Origin: Pyrinomonadaceae bacterium | GTDB lineage: Bacteria > Acidobacteriota > Blastocatellia > Pyrinomonadales > Pyrinomonadaceae | Assembly: GCA_019186825.1 (NCBI GenBank) | Contig: JABARP010000002.1 | Coordinates: forward strand, 112,075 to 176,074 | Reading direction: 5' to 3' | DNA: 64,000 nucleotides | Shown here: positions 1 through 8,307 of the stretch, piece after piece | How the letters are laid out: each line of letters opens with the position of its first letter | How positions within the stretch are numbered: the stretch's first letter is position 1 | Notes under the pieces: generated by a model | The model's input: only the letters and a program-made list of their open reading frames with translations | What the model was told of the DNA's origin: nothing | Database searches by the model: none | Position numbers and translations under genes: made by a program

Positions 1-87
1 CTGTTCTGTCGAGGTTGTAAGATCTCCGCAACCCTTTCAGCAGGAAGGATCCGTGGAGGGAAGATGAAAGAGCCACGGCGTCCGCTA

Positions 88-111
88 AACAACAGCCGTT
101 TGTTGTCGGCT
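88..111 (-). terminator. weak possible terminator after the hemerythrin gene
   Basis: On the minus strand the arms AGCCG (111-107) and CGGCT (98-94) form a 5-bp stem with an 8-nt loop, followed by GTTGTTT. It lies 23 bp past the stop of the hemerythrin-like gene. The stem is short and the T tract is interrupted, so this is only a candidate. I see no supportable gene in 1-133. Confidence 0.3.
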
Positions 112-133
112 TGGCTCCCGATCTGGGGCAATG

Positions 134-664
134 TCAGGTCGCAGTGTCGCGAAAGCGGTTCGGGTATCGATCGAGCTCAGCCCGCACGGATGAGAGAAGT
201 GCTTCGGCGGCTGCAGGTTCGAGAAAGTCGGGACCGGTAAGTGTGTAGATCTGGCTCTCCTCGATATCGTTATGGACTTTAAGCCGTTCGACAACGCCCT
301 GTAGAAGCCCGCGGACATTCGCAAAGGTTTCGGCTTCGTTGCCGAAGGTGAAGACGAGCCGCATCGCCTTGATCGCGCGTGCAAGCTCGGTCATAAAATA
401 GTCATGATCTTCGCGAAGAACGCCGAGTATCTCCGGAATGTTCTCAAGTTCGGGCGTTTTTTTTGCAACTTCGCGGACCACTGGAAAGAGCCTTAGATGT
501 TCGGCACGAATATGTATTCCGAGCCTGGCCCAGAAGAAATCGAGCTTCGCAAAGGTCTCAACAGCATCTCCAGCCTCGATCGCTGCCATCGTTTCATCCA
601 CGAGGACGTCGAGTTCCCTGTGGTCATTCTCAAGCTGCTCGTGAATCGTGCTCAAATGCGTCAT
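134..664 (-). CDS. hemerythrin HHE-domain protein
   Basis: This 176-aa soluble protein looks like a hemerythrin/HHE four-helix bundle that would bind a non-haem di-iron centre. Candidate ligands are spaced as in the family: His in ENDHREL near residue 15, the HIRAEH segment near residues 51-56, DHDYF near residue 88, and HNDIEES near residue 133. Such proteins handle O2, nitric oxide or iron-sulfur repair, and the nearby nitrous oxide reductase operon makes a nitrogen-oxide role plausible, though this is inference. The ATG at 664 has no strong Shine-Dalgarno sequence. A 14-bp palindrome lies 53 bp upstream. The PdxH-like gene is divergent from it. Confidence 0.75.
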   Translation of the reverse strand: MTHLSTIHEQLENDHRELDVLVDETMAAIEAGDAVETFAKLDFFWARLGIHIRAEHLRLFPVVREVAKKTPELENIPEILGVLREDHDYFMTELARAIKAMRLVFTFGNEAETFANVRGLLQGVVERLKVHNDIEESQIYTLTGPDFLEPAAAEALLSSVRAELDRYPNRFRDTAT

Positions 665-716
665 TTCGCCGTTTTTGGACTTTTAAGAATGCTAATCGAG
701 GAGAAAGTCGCGTTTT

Positions 717-730
717 ATGACCTAGGTCAT
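717..730. promoter_or_regulatory. perfect 14-bp palindrome, candidate CRP/FNR-family operator
   Basis: ATGACCTAGGTCAT is a perfect palindrome in the intergenic space between the divergent hemerythrin-like and pdxH-like genes. Its TGACC-N2-GGTCA core resembles, from memory, the TTGACC-N2-GGTCAA sites described for HcpR-type nitrosative-stress regulators. It sits about 53 bp from the hemerythrin start, where a promoter operator would be expected. The regulator itself is not in this window. Confidence 0.45.
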
Positions 731-772
731 CTAATTCGCCCATTCATAACAATATCCTATGCTTGAGCTGTA

Positions 773-1438
773 ATGAATCTTGCACGAAACATCGTAGCTG
801 AAGGCATTGGCCGACCTGCGGGCTATCACTATCGAACGCCAATATTTAACGGCATTTCGCGTGTAGCCGTAGCACCGGCGCCAAGTCCGTTCACGCATTT
901 CACTCGATGGGTCACCGAAGCCGTCAAGCAAGGTGTTGCCGAGCCGAATGCGATGGTGCTTGCCACGGCGTCCTCAACGGGAATGCCGTCGTCAAGGATC
1001 GTACTCCTGCACAGTTTCAGCGAGTCAGGATTCATCTTTTTTACCGATCGAGAGTCGAGAAAATATTGGGAGATCGCCGAGAATCCAAAAGCTTCACTGC
1101 TCTTCTACTGGAAGGAAACGCAGCAACAGATCCGCATCGAGGGCAAACTCGTACCCCTGTCGGCTGAATCGGTCGCGGCCCGCCTCAAAGAGGCGGTCGA
1201 GAGCATGTCAGCAGAGAGCGGCGATGTTCTGTACGCAAACCTTTGCCTGACCGAAATGTTCAACGAGCGTGCACGTCAATGGGCAAAGGGCAAGAATGTA
1301 ACTTCGTCGCGTTGGTGTGCTTTCGAACTTACTCCGGAGAGATTCGAGTTTTGGGAAGGGCAAGCGAACGGAGCAAGCGATCGAAAGTTCTATTCGCGAA
1401 CTCCGGCTGGCTGGAACGCAACGGACAAGACCGTCTGA
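773..1438 (+). CDS. pdxH: pyridoxamine 5'-phosphate oxidase family protein
   Basis: Predicted FMN-dependent oxidase that converts pyridoxine or pyridoxamine 5'-phosphate to pyridoxal 5'-phosphate in the cytoplasm. The 221-aa protein carries the PdxH order: an EPNAMVLATA strand near residue 57, SRIVLLH, FFTDRESRK, NPKASLLFYW (FMN/phosphate-binding region) and a C-terminal FEFWEGQ segment. The usual C-terminal R-L-x-P end is not visible; the frame stops after GWNATDKTV, while a neighbouring frame encodes DRLKE, so a late frameshift is possible. The first ATG after an upstream in-frame stop is 773, with no good ribosome binding site, so the start is uncertain. The symbol is by similarity only. 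Confidence 0.8.
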   Translation: MNLARNIVAEGIGRPAGYHYRTPIFNGISRVAVAPAPSPFTHFTRWVTEAVKQGVAEPNAMVLATASSTGMPSSRIVLLHSFSESGFIFFTDRESRKYWEIAENPKASLLFYWKETQQQIRIEGKLVPLSAESVAARLKEAVESMSAESGDVLYANLCLTEMFNERARQWAKGKNVTSSRWCAFELTPERFEFWEGQANGASDRKFYSRTPAGWNATDKTV

Positions 1439-1460
1439 AGGAAAATCGGGACCGCACGTT

Positions 1461-2294
1461 ATGGATGGTGGAATGATGGTTAAGAATGGCTCCGCAGCAA
1501 AACGAGCTTCGAACATACCTGCAAAGTCGATCGCCCTGCCGGTCGAGCACGGTGCGTGGGGTTTTCTGTTCGAACCGCTGATCGCCGGCGTCATCATCGC
1601 TCCGAGTATTGCGGCCCCTTTCATCCCGCTGCTCGCGATCGGTGCGTTTTTGACGCGGCAGCCTCTCAAATTCTTTCTCGGCGACTGGTATCAGAAACGC
1701 ACACTCCCGCGCACTTACGTTGCGCGGAAATTCGTACTTACCTTTGGAGGCATCGCTGCCTTCGGCCTGCTCGGTAGCCTGATCTTTGCTCCGCTTCACA
1801 GCTTTTTACCTTTCGTCCTCGCTTCACCGCTCGTGATCTATTTGATCATTCAGGATGTCGCTCGGCAGACGCGGCATCTCGTGCCCGAGCTGCTCGCAGC
1901 CGCCGCGTTGGCGTCTTCCGTCTCCGTGCTAGCACTCGCCGGCGGCTTCGATTCGAAGTTCGCCCTTGCCTTATGGGCGATCATACTCGCACGGCTGATT
2001 CCTTCGATCCTATACGTCCGGAATCGCGTTCGGATGGGCAAGCAGAAGGACTTTGCGGTCTTCGCACCGATCATCTCCCACATTGCTGCCTTGATACTTG
2101 TAATTGCGATCTACTATGCGGGTTCGGCCTCGATCCTGACGGTTATTATGGCCGCATTCCTTGCAGCCCGCGCGATCTATGGGCTCTCGCCTTATCAGCA
2201 GAAGCTGAGTGCAAAAGTGATCGGCATCTGGGAGGTCGTTTACGGGATCATCTACGCCCTTTCGATCGGTATCGGATACTACATCGGGATCTAG
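1461..2294 (+). CDS. YwiC-like integral membrane protein
   Basis: A 277-aa polytopic membrane protein with about eight hydrophobic segments. The N-terminal signature EHGAWGFLFEPL is typical of the YwiC-like family (Bacillus ywiC lies near the fnr/narK genes, from established knowledge). Its biochemical role is unknown. The start is ambiguous among the ATGs at 1461, 1473 and 1476; longer versions would overlap pdxH heavily and were not chosen. The stop overlaps the convergent nosY stop by 4 bp. Sitting next to the nos operon fits a link to anaerobic nitrogen-oxide respiration, but this is inference. Confidence 0.7.
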   Translation: MDGGMMVKNGSAAKRASNIPAKSIALPVEHGAWGFLFEPLIAGVIIAPSIAAPFIPLLAIGAFLTRQPLKFFLGDWYQKRTLPRTYVARKFVLTFGGIAAFGLLGSLIFAPLHSFLPFVLASPLVIYLIIQDVARQTRHLVPELLAAAALASSVSVLALAGGFDSKFALALWAIILARLIPSILYVRNRVRMGKQKDFAVFAPIISHIAALILVIAIYYAGSASILTVIMAAFLAARAIYGLSPYQQKLSAKVIGIWEVVYGIIYALSIGIGYYIGI

Positions 2295-3121
2295 ATATCC
2301 TGATCCCGCAGCAGCCTGAACGAAACTAATATCGGGGCGACTGTCCATACAAGTAGGCCAACGATCAACGCACCGATCGCCTGGCCGTATCCGCCAAGAA
2401 ATTTGAGCAGAGCAGCTCCCGCTGCGCCAAAAACCTCACCACCCTTCATCGAGAGCAGGCCTGCGACTCGGACGATATCGACAGGATTCCCAAAGAGCGA
2501 CGCGAAGATGAAGTAGTTCGCACTCCTCTCTTTCAGAAGAAGCGAACCGCCGAGGACGAGCAGGTCATAAAGGATCACAAAAAAGAACCATAGGAGAAGC
2601 GCGATGCCAAACGCCTTCGTTCGTCGACGAGATGCGATCGCCGCTAGCATCGAGAGCGACAGAAATACAAGCGAGAGTATCAGCGACAGCATTACGAATG
2701 CTGGATAGCCAAGAAAGCCTTCCGCGTCTGTCTGGGTTGCTATGACAATTCCTCCGATGCCAAAGCCAATGAACGTTGCGGTCGTCATCGCAGCGAAAAG
2801 TCCGAGAAGCTTGCCGGCAAGTATCTCGCTTCTTGAGACAGGCTGCGAGAATAGCATTTCGTCCTCACCCTCATTCCGCAAAAAGCTCTGAGTGCCCATC
2901 ATCAGAGCGACAAGTGGGATCAGATAGAGAACGAGGCTCAGAAGGCTCGCGGTTGTGCGATTAAAGCCTTGAAATCCGATCTCGCCGGCAGTCATCGTAC
3001 CGAAGTATGAGATCGCAAGCACGAGCGATCCGAACACGAGTGCAAAGATCGTCGTCCACTTGTTCCGTATCGCGACGGTCAATTCCTGGCGTGCGATCGG
3101 TAAAATAGTGCTAAGTTCCAT
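2291..3121 (-). CDS. nosY: NosY-like ABC transporter permease
   Basis: This 276-aa protein has about six membrane segments and the NosY pattern, including RNKWTTIFAL near the N-terminus and FLRNEGEDEMLFSQPVSR after the second membrane hairpin. In the NosDFY complex it is the membrane subunit that, with NosF and periplasmic NosD, supports assembly of the CuZ site of nitrous oxide reductase. It is the last gene of the minus-strand nos operon, 13 bp after nosL, and converges on the YwiC-like gene. Confidence 0.88.
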   Translation of the reverse strand: MELSTILPIARQELTVAIRNKWTTIFALVFGSLVLAISYFGTMTAGEIGFQGFNRTTASLLSLVLYLIPLVALMMGTQSFLRNEGEDEMLFSQPVSRSEILAGKLLGLFAAMTTATFIGFGIGGIVIATQTDAEGFLGYPAFVMLSLILSLVFLSLSMLAAIASRRRTKAFGIALLLWFFFVILYDLLVLGGSLLLKERSANYFIFASLFGNPVDIVRVAGLLSMKGGEVFGAAGAALLKFLGGYGQAIGALIVGLLVWTVAPILVSFRLLRDQDI

Positions 3122-3134
3122 ATTGATCTCCGCC

Positions 3135-3548
3135 CTATGGTTTCAGCTCTTCGAACTTAAAGCTTTGGCCTTGTATGGCTTCCTTGTCGCGGAAAGCAAT
3201 TATGCCGCCTCCCATTGGCGTCTTGATGTTTCCGGGCCGGGTAAAGAATGCGTCCTCCGCCTTTACCCATTCTATTGATGGATAATCGACGACGTAGATC
3301 GCGGCCGGTTTAGACTTGTCCGCCGAACGCTCCTGATATCGCAGTAGGCAAGCGATATCGTCGAATTTCAGGACCGTTTCATCCGCCTTGATGATCTCCG
3401 CAGCAAACTGTTTTTCGCTGATAGCCATGCGGCAGAACGAACAAGCGTCCCCATCCTCGATCGGCACGGGAGCGACCTGCCCGGCTGCGCAAGCGATCAG
3501 GAAGAAGAGCGAAAGCGACAAAATTCTACGCGGTCTTAGCATAGTCAA
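3135..3548 (-). CDS. nosL: NosL copper-binding lipoprotein
   Basis: Copper chaperone that delivers Cu(I) to apo-NosZ or the NosDFY complex outside the cytoplasmic membrane. The 137-aa precursor has a short signal peptide ending in the lipobox LIAC (Cys near residue 20) and the family motif CSFCRMAI, followed by FDDIACLL. The first start is TTG at 3548, well spaced from AGGAG; an ATG two codons later (3542) is also possible. It overlaps the 3' end of nosF by 23 bp, indicating translational coupling. Length and motif match NosL. Confidence 0.9.
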   Translation of the reverse strand: MTMLRPRRILSLSLFFLIACAAGQVAPVPIEDGDACSFCRMAISEKQFAAEIIKADETVLKFDDIACLLRYQERSADKSKPAAIYVVDYPSIEWVKAEDAFFTRPGNIKTPMGGGIIAFRDKEAIQGQSFKFEELKP

Positions 3549-4245
3549 GATATATCTCCTCCAGCGATCGTCGGTTGTCAGCGATCTGCATACGCAATTC
3601 TTCGCGGGTTACGAGAGCGGTCAGTTTGCCGTCCACGAGTACCGCAACCCGGTCGGCGAGCATCTCGACATCCGCAAGTACATGCGAGGTGAAGACGATC
3701 GTCTTCCCATTGTCTTTTAGCGTCTTTAGAAATTTGCGAAATGCGATCGCCCCTGCCGGGTCTAAACTAACGGTCGGTTCGTCAAGCAGCAAAACCGGTG
3801 CATCCGCAAGACACGCGACAGCAAGCCCCAGTTTCTGCCTCATACCGCCCGACAATTCAGATACGCGCTTATCGCTGAATCCGTTAAAGTTGAATTCAGA
3901 ACCATGTACTACGTCTTCGATCCTCGATGCGGGCAGCTTTCGCAGTCGGCAATAGAATTCGAGGACCTCGCGGGCCGTCAAACAATCGTGAAAACCAACT
4001 CGCTGCGGCAAGAAACTTAGTGCCTTCCGAGCCTCTTGCGGTCTTTTGCAGGTGTCAATTCCCCTGACCGTGATCTCCCCTGAAGTTGGTTTGATCAGGC
4101 CTGCGATGCACTTTAAGATCGTGGATTTGCCGCTGCCGTTCGGGCCGAGAAGTGCGAACGTCTCGCCCTCTCGCACCTCGAACGAGACGTCGTCAACCGC
4201 CGTAAAGGACCCGAACCGCTTTGTCAGTCCTTGAACGTTGATCAT
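3526..4245 (-). CDS. nosF: NosF ABC transporter ATPase
   Basis: Cytoplasmic ATPase of the NosDFY maturation complex, 239 aa. It has Walker A GPNGSGKS near residue 35, a Q-loop region LPQRVGF, the ABC signature LSGGM near residue 131, Walker B VLLLDEP near residue 152 and the switch His in FTSHV. It overlaps nosD by 4 bp (ATGA) and nosL by 23 bp, so the three genes are tightly coupled. The sequence alone would be a generic ABC ATPase; context makes it NosF. Confidence 0.9.
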   Translation of the reverse strand: MINVQGLTKRFGSFTAVDDVSFEVREGETFALLGPNGSGKSTILKCIAGLIKPTSGEITVRGIDTCKRPQEARKALSFLPQRVGFHDCLTAREVLEFYCRLRKLPASRIEDVVHGSEFNFNGFSDKRVSELSGGMRQKLGLAVACLADAPVLLLDEPTVSLDPAGAIAFRKFLKTLKDNGKTIVFTSHVLADVEMLADRVAVLVDGKLTALVTREELRMQIADNRRSLEEIYLDYAKTA

Positions 4246-5600
4246 CGGGCGAAACCTCGCTTAAAGGCGGCAAGAGAGAGCCCGAGAATAGCAGACGAAA
4301 AGGCGAGCAGGAGCCATTTTGCGGCACCGCGGCTCTCACGCGGGGGAAACGTAGTGTCGATCTTCACAGGCCGCATAAGCGGCCGCCGGTCAAATTCATT
4401 CGATCCCTTTAATATCGGGAATGCTTTCTCGGCGGCGACAAGTGACTGCGCCGCCGGGCTGTTTAGGTAGATCCGCATGCGCGGAAAATTCCCTTCCAAA
4501 TACTCAAAGATATTGTGGATCGGATGCGATACATCGCCGATGCCATCTGTATCGAGATCGTAGCCGTCGTAATCATCCCAATAGTTTCCGCCCGCGTCCG
4601 AGGCCCACTTTGTCGAACTTGTTTTCCCGATCAGGGTAAGCGGGCTCATATTGTTGATGAAATTGTTCTGCTCGAACAAATTGTTCTCGCTGCTTGCAAA
4701 GATCTCCATCGCAACATCGTTCTCAGCCACGGTGTTTCGACAAAAGACCGAGTTGAGCGAGGCTTCGAGAAAAAGCCCGACCGCATTGTCGAGAACTAGA
4801 TTCTCTTCGATCGTACATTCGCGGCAATCCTGAAAAAGGATACCGAACGAACTGAAACCGCGATTATGTACGAACGTATTTCGCTTGAGGACTATATTCT
4901 TCGAATACATTATCGCCGCACCCGCAATGTTGTCGTAGAAGACATTGTCCTCGAACAGATTGTCGTCCGAGTTCATAAAGTGCAGGCCATACCGCAGGTT
5001 GAAGACCCGATTGCGGCGGAAAATGTTATTCGAGCTGGTTTGAATGTACATTCCGTCGCGTGCTTCGGTCACGACATTGTCTTCAAAAAGATTGTTTTGC
5101 GAATTCCATACATGGATGCCGCCGCCCCGCGCACCACTCTCCAATTCGGTTCGACCGAAGATCTGATTTCGATTGACCTTGTTGTCCGAGGAATTGAAAA
5201 GGTAGATGCCGAAAAGGATGTCCCTCAGCTCTATGTCTTCGATCGTGTTGCCGTTCGAGCGGAGCAGGATCCCGGCGTCTTCGCCGACAAGGTCGCCGCC
5301 GCTCGTCTCGACCTTCAAACGGGTGATCGTGCAATTGTCCGCGGTGATCTCGATAACGCTGCCTTTACCCGTTCCCTTTATCGTCGGGCCGCCAACACCC
5401 TCGATCGTTAGCGATTTGTCGATCAACAGATTCTCGTTGTAGATGCCGCTTTCGACACGGATCGTATCTCCCGGTTTCGCGGCCCGGATCGCGGCGTTAA
5501 CTGTCTTGAACTGTTCCTCAGCCCCGACCCGCAGCACCTCGGCTTGAACCGCAAATGCCGCAAGAAATATCAATAAAATGCTGAAGCAATAGCTCCTCAT
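4242..5600 (-). CDS. nosD: NosD periplasmic beta-helix protein
   Basis: A 452-aa exported protein that works with NosF and NosY to mature the CuZ centre of nitrous oxide reductase. It has a signal peptide (residues 1-20, ending VQAEV), then a long right-handed beta-helix of short N/D-rich rungs (GNTIEDIEL, SDNKVNRNQIFG, QNNLFEDNVV, SNNIFRRNRVF, DDNLFEDNVFYDN). The motif GGNYWDDYDGYDLDTDGIGD near residue 335 is typical of NosD. The C-terminus (WLLLAFSSAILGLSLAAFKRG) looks like a membrane anchor. The start is 14 bp downstream of the nosB-like gene. Confidence 0.92.
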   Translation of the reverse strand: MRSYCFSILLIFLAAFAVQAEVLRVGAEEQFKTVNAAIRAAKPGDTIRVESGIYNENLLIDKSLTIEGVGGPTIKGTGKGSVIEITADNCTITRLKVETSGGDLVGEDAGILLRSNGNTIEDIELRDILFGIYLFNSSDNKVNRNQIFGRTELESGARGGGIHVWNSQNNLFEDNVVTEARDGMYIQTSSNNIFRRNRVFNLRYGLHFMNSDDNLFEDNVFYDNIAGAAIMYSKNIVLKRNTFVHNRGFSSFGILFQDCRECTIEENLVLDNAVGLFLEASLNSVFCRNTVAENDVAMEIFASSENNLFEQNNFINNMSPLTLIGKTSSTKWASDAGGNYWDDYDGYDLDTDGIGDVSHPIHNIFEYLEGNFPRMRIYLNSPAAQSLVAAEKAFPILKGSNEFDRRPLMRPVKIDTTFPPRESRGAAKWLLLAFSSAILGLSLAAFKRGFAR

Positions 5601-5614
5601 TGCTCCCTAAAAGC

Positions 5615-6319
5615 CTACGATGCCGCTTCTGACGCCCGGAGATCCCGCTTATACCCACGCCATGCCCAAACAAGTGCGGCAAGCAACAAAAGCCCGTAAA
5701 CGATGAATAGATACGAGGCGACATCCGGATAGCTATAGACCGTAAAGTTCCCGACCACTTGTTCGCCAAAAAGGGGCGGTGTGAAGGGTTCGACCTTTAT
5801 TGCCGCTGTCGGATCGAGGTTGTGTCCGTAGCTGTGCAGGCGGTAGTAAAAGCTCCAAAGCGAATACAGGCTGAAGTAAACGAACAGCACAAAAACATCG
5901 ACGAGCTTCGACATCTTACCGAGCACGACAGCGCGCAAGGCCAGCAGCACGAGCCCGCCGATCGCAAACGGCAGCCAAACGAATTCGCTAAAGTCACTCT
6001 CGAGCAGTGGACGCATCCCGATATAGTGATTTAGCGAGTTTATCTCCCGCAGGTCATCACGATTTGGCGTCTTCGCCCCTTCAAGCCGATACGCATAGAT
6101 ATCAAGTGCTAATCCGTCCGTATACTGATTGGAGAAGAAGGTCATATTCCAAAGAGGGAAAAGGAATACGAACAAAAGCGCGAGTGAAGCAATAATGATC
6201 AGTAACCGGCTGATCAGCGGGATAGGTTGTTCTAGAAAATCGTATTTCTGGACCAAAAAGCGCCTTATCCAGCTGTGTGATCCGTTCGCCCCTGCGGTTT
6301 GTGCTTCTTCGGTTACCAT
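5615..6319 (-). CDS. NosB-like membrane protein of the clade II nos cluster
   Basis: A 234-aa membrane protein with about four to five hydrophobic helices: one after an N-terminal cytoplasmic tail (residues 38-60), two or three in the middle, and one near the C-terminus before a basic tail. The segment EINSLNHYIGM lies in the first extracytoplasmic loop. Clade II nos clusters carry a membrane protein just downstream of nosZ, called NosB, whose role is not settled; position and topology match, but I assign this by context rather than by a diagnostic motif. The ATG at 6319 follows GGGGG at good spacing. It lies 104 bp after nosZ and 14 bp before nosD. Confidence 0.65.
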   Translation of the reverse strand: MVTEEAQTAGANGSHSWIRRFLVQKYDFLEQPIPLISRLLIIIASLALLFVFLFPLWNMTFFSNQYTDGLALDIYAYRLEGAKTPNRDDLREINSLNHYIGMRPLLESDFSEFVWLPFAIGGLVLLALRAVVLGKMSKLVDVFVLFVYFSLYSLWSFYYRLHSYGHNLDPTAAIKVEPFTPPLFGEQVVGNFTVYSYPDVASYLFIVYGLLLLAALVWAWRGYKRDLRASEAAS

Positions 6320-6423
6320 TCGATCCCCCTTTTTCTGTACCGGGCTTGCGCCGTGCGGCGAGAGCCGGCGAGGATAGAATTTTCTTCACCACCACTCTCG
6401 TCGCCGCGCGGGCCCGAATTGTC

Positions 6424-8286
6424 CTATTTCGGTTTTACAACCAAATATCCCTGCATTTCCTGGTGCAATGCCGAACAGAAATTCGTGCAGTAATACGCAT
6501 AGACACCGGGTTTATTCGCAACGAATTCGATCGTCTTTGTCTCGCCCGGATCCACCACGACGTTTATGTTGTATTCCAGGAGTCCAAATCCGTGCAGCTC
6601 ATCGGTCGTCTGCTCGATATTCGTCAAGTGGAACGTGACCTTGTCGCCCTGATTGACTTCGACGGCGGTCGGCGTGATCGTACTGCGAACGAGGACCGTC
6701 TTGACGACGACACCATCCGCGGTGCGTTCGGCCTTAGCATCATTGATGTCCCAGATCGCGAACGGATTCTTATTCTCCTCTTTTTGATAGACCTCGATCG
6801 GCTTGAGCTTGTCCGCCTTGATGATCTGAGCGTAGTGCGGCTCAGGCTCGGTGAAGGCGTTATAGAGCAGCTTCATCTTCTCGGTTTCGATCCCGATCAG
6901 CTGTGTGCTTTCGGGCTGGGACGGCCCGACGTTCAGGTGCGTACCGTGTGAGAGTTTGTTGAGGGCAACAAGGAATTTTCCATCAGGATCGACGGTGTCG
7001 CCTTCGGCGGTCGCAAGGTGGCCAATGTTGTATGTGATCGGGATCTTATCGACGACATCCCAGCTGCCGAGCCTCCATTTCGCAACCGCACTTTCCACAA
7101 AAAGGCTCGTGTAGGCGTTGCCCTGATTATCGAACTGAGTGTGCAGCGGCCCAAGCCCGACATTCACCTCGGCTTCCTTGATCGCGTCGTAATTCAAGAT
7201 CGGAAGGCCATCTTCCTCGCCCGAAAAGTTCTTTGCCTGGATGGCGGCCAGCATCTTCTCAACGCTGTACGCGGTCGTGATCGATTGAAGCTTGCCGCTT
7301 CCAATGATCCACTTTCCGTCCGGACTTATATCAACACCGTGCGGACTCTTACTGCATGGGATCAGATAGACGAGGCCGGGGTTCTGAACCGGATCGATCA
7401 CAGGCACACCGTCGATCACCTGTGTCTTGCCTGCCTGAACGGCCTTCTCGACCTCTTTCCAGTTGACCGCAACGATGTAATCACGTTCTCTTTGAGTTGA
7501 TGTGACCTCGAGCTTGCCGATCGCTTTCTCCGTGTTGTAGCTCGTCCAGAACGCCCAACCTTCGCTCGGCCCCTTGCCGGCGTCACCGAGGTCGTAGTTG
7601 TACGGCGGCATCAGAATCTGCCAGCCGACACTCATCTCGCCCGAGTCAGGCTTGATCGCGATACCCGAAACAACGCCCTTATACTTCGACGCATATTCCT
7701 CGACCGATGCAGCCGTTCCCTTTGGCAGCGGGATCGAGAATCTCGATGCTGCGAGCACATATTCGCTGTTCGGCGTTACGAATGCACCGCCGTGAAATCC
7801 CGATACGTTCGGCACCGGCCCCAGGATCTGCTTGGTCTTAAAATCGCGGAGATCGATGCGGGCAACGCGGTTATTACCGTTGTCGTTCACAAACAGCCAG
7901 CGTCCGTCGTAATCACCTTTCGTCTCACTCAAAGCCGGATGGTGAACATCGCCCCAGTCGTAATCGCCGAGCATCTCCTTGCTTTCCTTGTCGAATCCGT
8001 AGCCCGTCGCGGGATACTTCGCAAAGACAGGGATCGTCGAGATGTGACGCATCGACGGGACGCCCGCAACATAGACGTTGCCGGAGTGCCCACCCGAATA
8101 AAATAGGTAGTATTCATCTATATCGCCGGGTGCAACGTAGGTAAGCGTCGCAGCCTCGGCCGCTCCGCCTTTATCCTGCTTAAGCGCGGACCTTCGTGCG
8201 CAGCTCCCGATCGTCAAAAACGAAGCTAAAAGAAATATTCCGAGAAATATCCACAAGGACCTTGGCTTTTTGAATAGGTTTTTCAT
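6424..8286 (-). CDS. nosZ: clade II nitrous oxide reductase
   Basis: Catalyses reduction of N2O to N2 outside the cytoplasmic membrane. The 620-aa precursor has a Sec signal with lipobox IGSC (Cys29) instead of a Tat signal, which marks the clade II (atypical) form. The seven-bladed propeller carries the CuZ histidine motifs DVHHP (His115/116), GFHGG (His165), SPHGVD, GPLHTQF, NIGHLAT and LSHGTHLN. The C-terminal cupredoxin holds the CuA ligands in CTNFCSALHQEM (Cys600, Cys604, His608, Met611). All key ligands look intact, so the enzyme should be functional. GAGGAG precedes the ATG. It lies 21 bp downstream of the pentaheme cytochrome, its likely electron donor. Confidence 0.97.
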   Translation of the reverse strand: MKNLFKKPRSLWIFLGIFLLASFLTIGSCARRSALKQDKGGAAEAATLTYVAPGDIDEYYLFYSGGHSGNVYVAGVPSMRHISTIPVFAKYPATGYGFDKESKEMLGDYDWGDVHHPALSETKGDYDGRWLFVNDNGNNRVARIDLRDFKTKQILGPVPNVSGFHGGAFVTPNSEYVLAASRFSIPLPKGTAASVEEYASKYKGVVSGIAIKPDSGEMSVGWQILMPPYNYDLGDAGKGPSEGWAFWTSYNTEKAIGKLEVTSTQRERDYIVAVNWKEVEKAVQAGKTQVIDGVPVIDPVQNPGLVYLIPCSKSPHGVDISPDGKWIIGSGKLQSITTAYSVEKMLAAIQAKNFSGEEDGLPILNYDAIKEAEVNVGLGPLHTQFDNQGNAYTSLFVESAVAKWRLGSWDVVDKIPITYNIGHLATAEGDTVDPDGKFLVALNKLSHGTHLNVGPSQPESTQLIGIETEKMKLLYNAFTEPEPHYAQIIKADKLKPIEVYQKEENKNPFAIWDINDAKAERTADGVVVKTVLVRSTITPTAVEVNQGDKVTFHLTNIEQTTDELHGFGLLEYNINVVVDPGETKTIEFVANKPGVYAYYCTNFCSALHQEMQGYLVVKPK

Positions 8287-8307
8287 CTCTCTCCTCTACG
8301 AACGTCC

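Noticed and set aside
1317..1460. Upstream extension of the YwiC-like gene
   Set aside because: It would overlap pdxH by over 100 bp and encodes an unlike basic stretch; the start is placed at 1461.
6277..6951. 224-codon + strand open frame opposite nosZ
   Set aside because: Antisense shadow of nosZ and the nosB-like gene, without a coherent domain.
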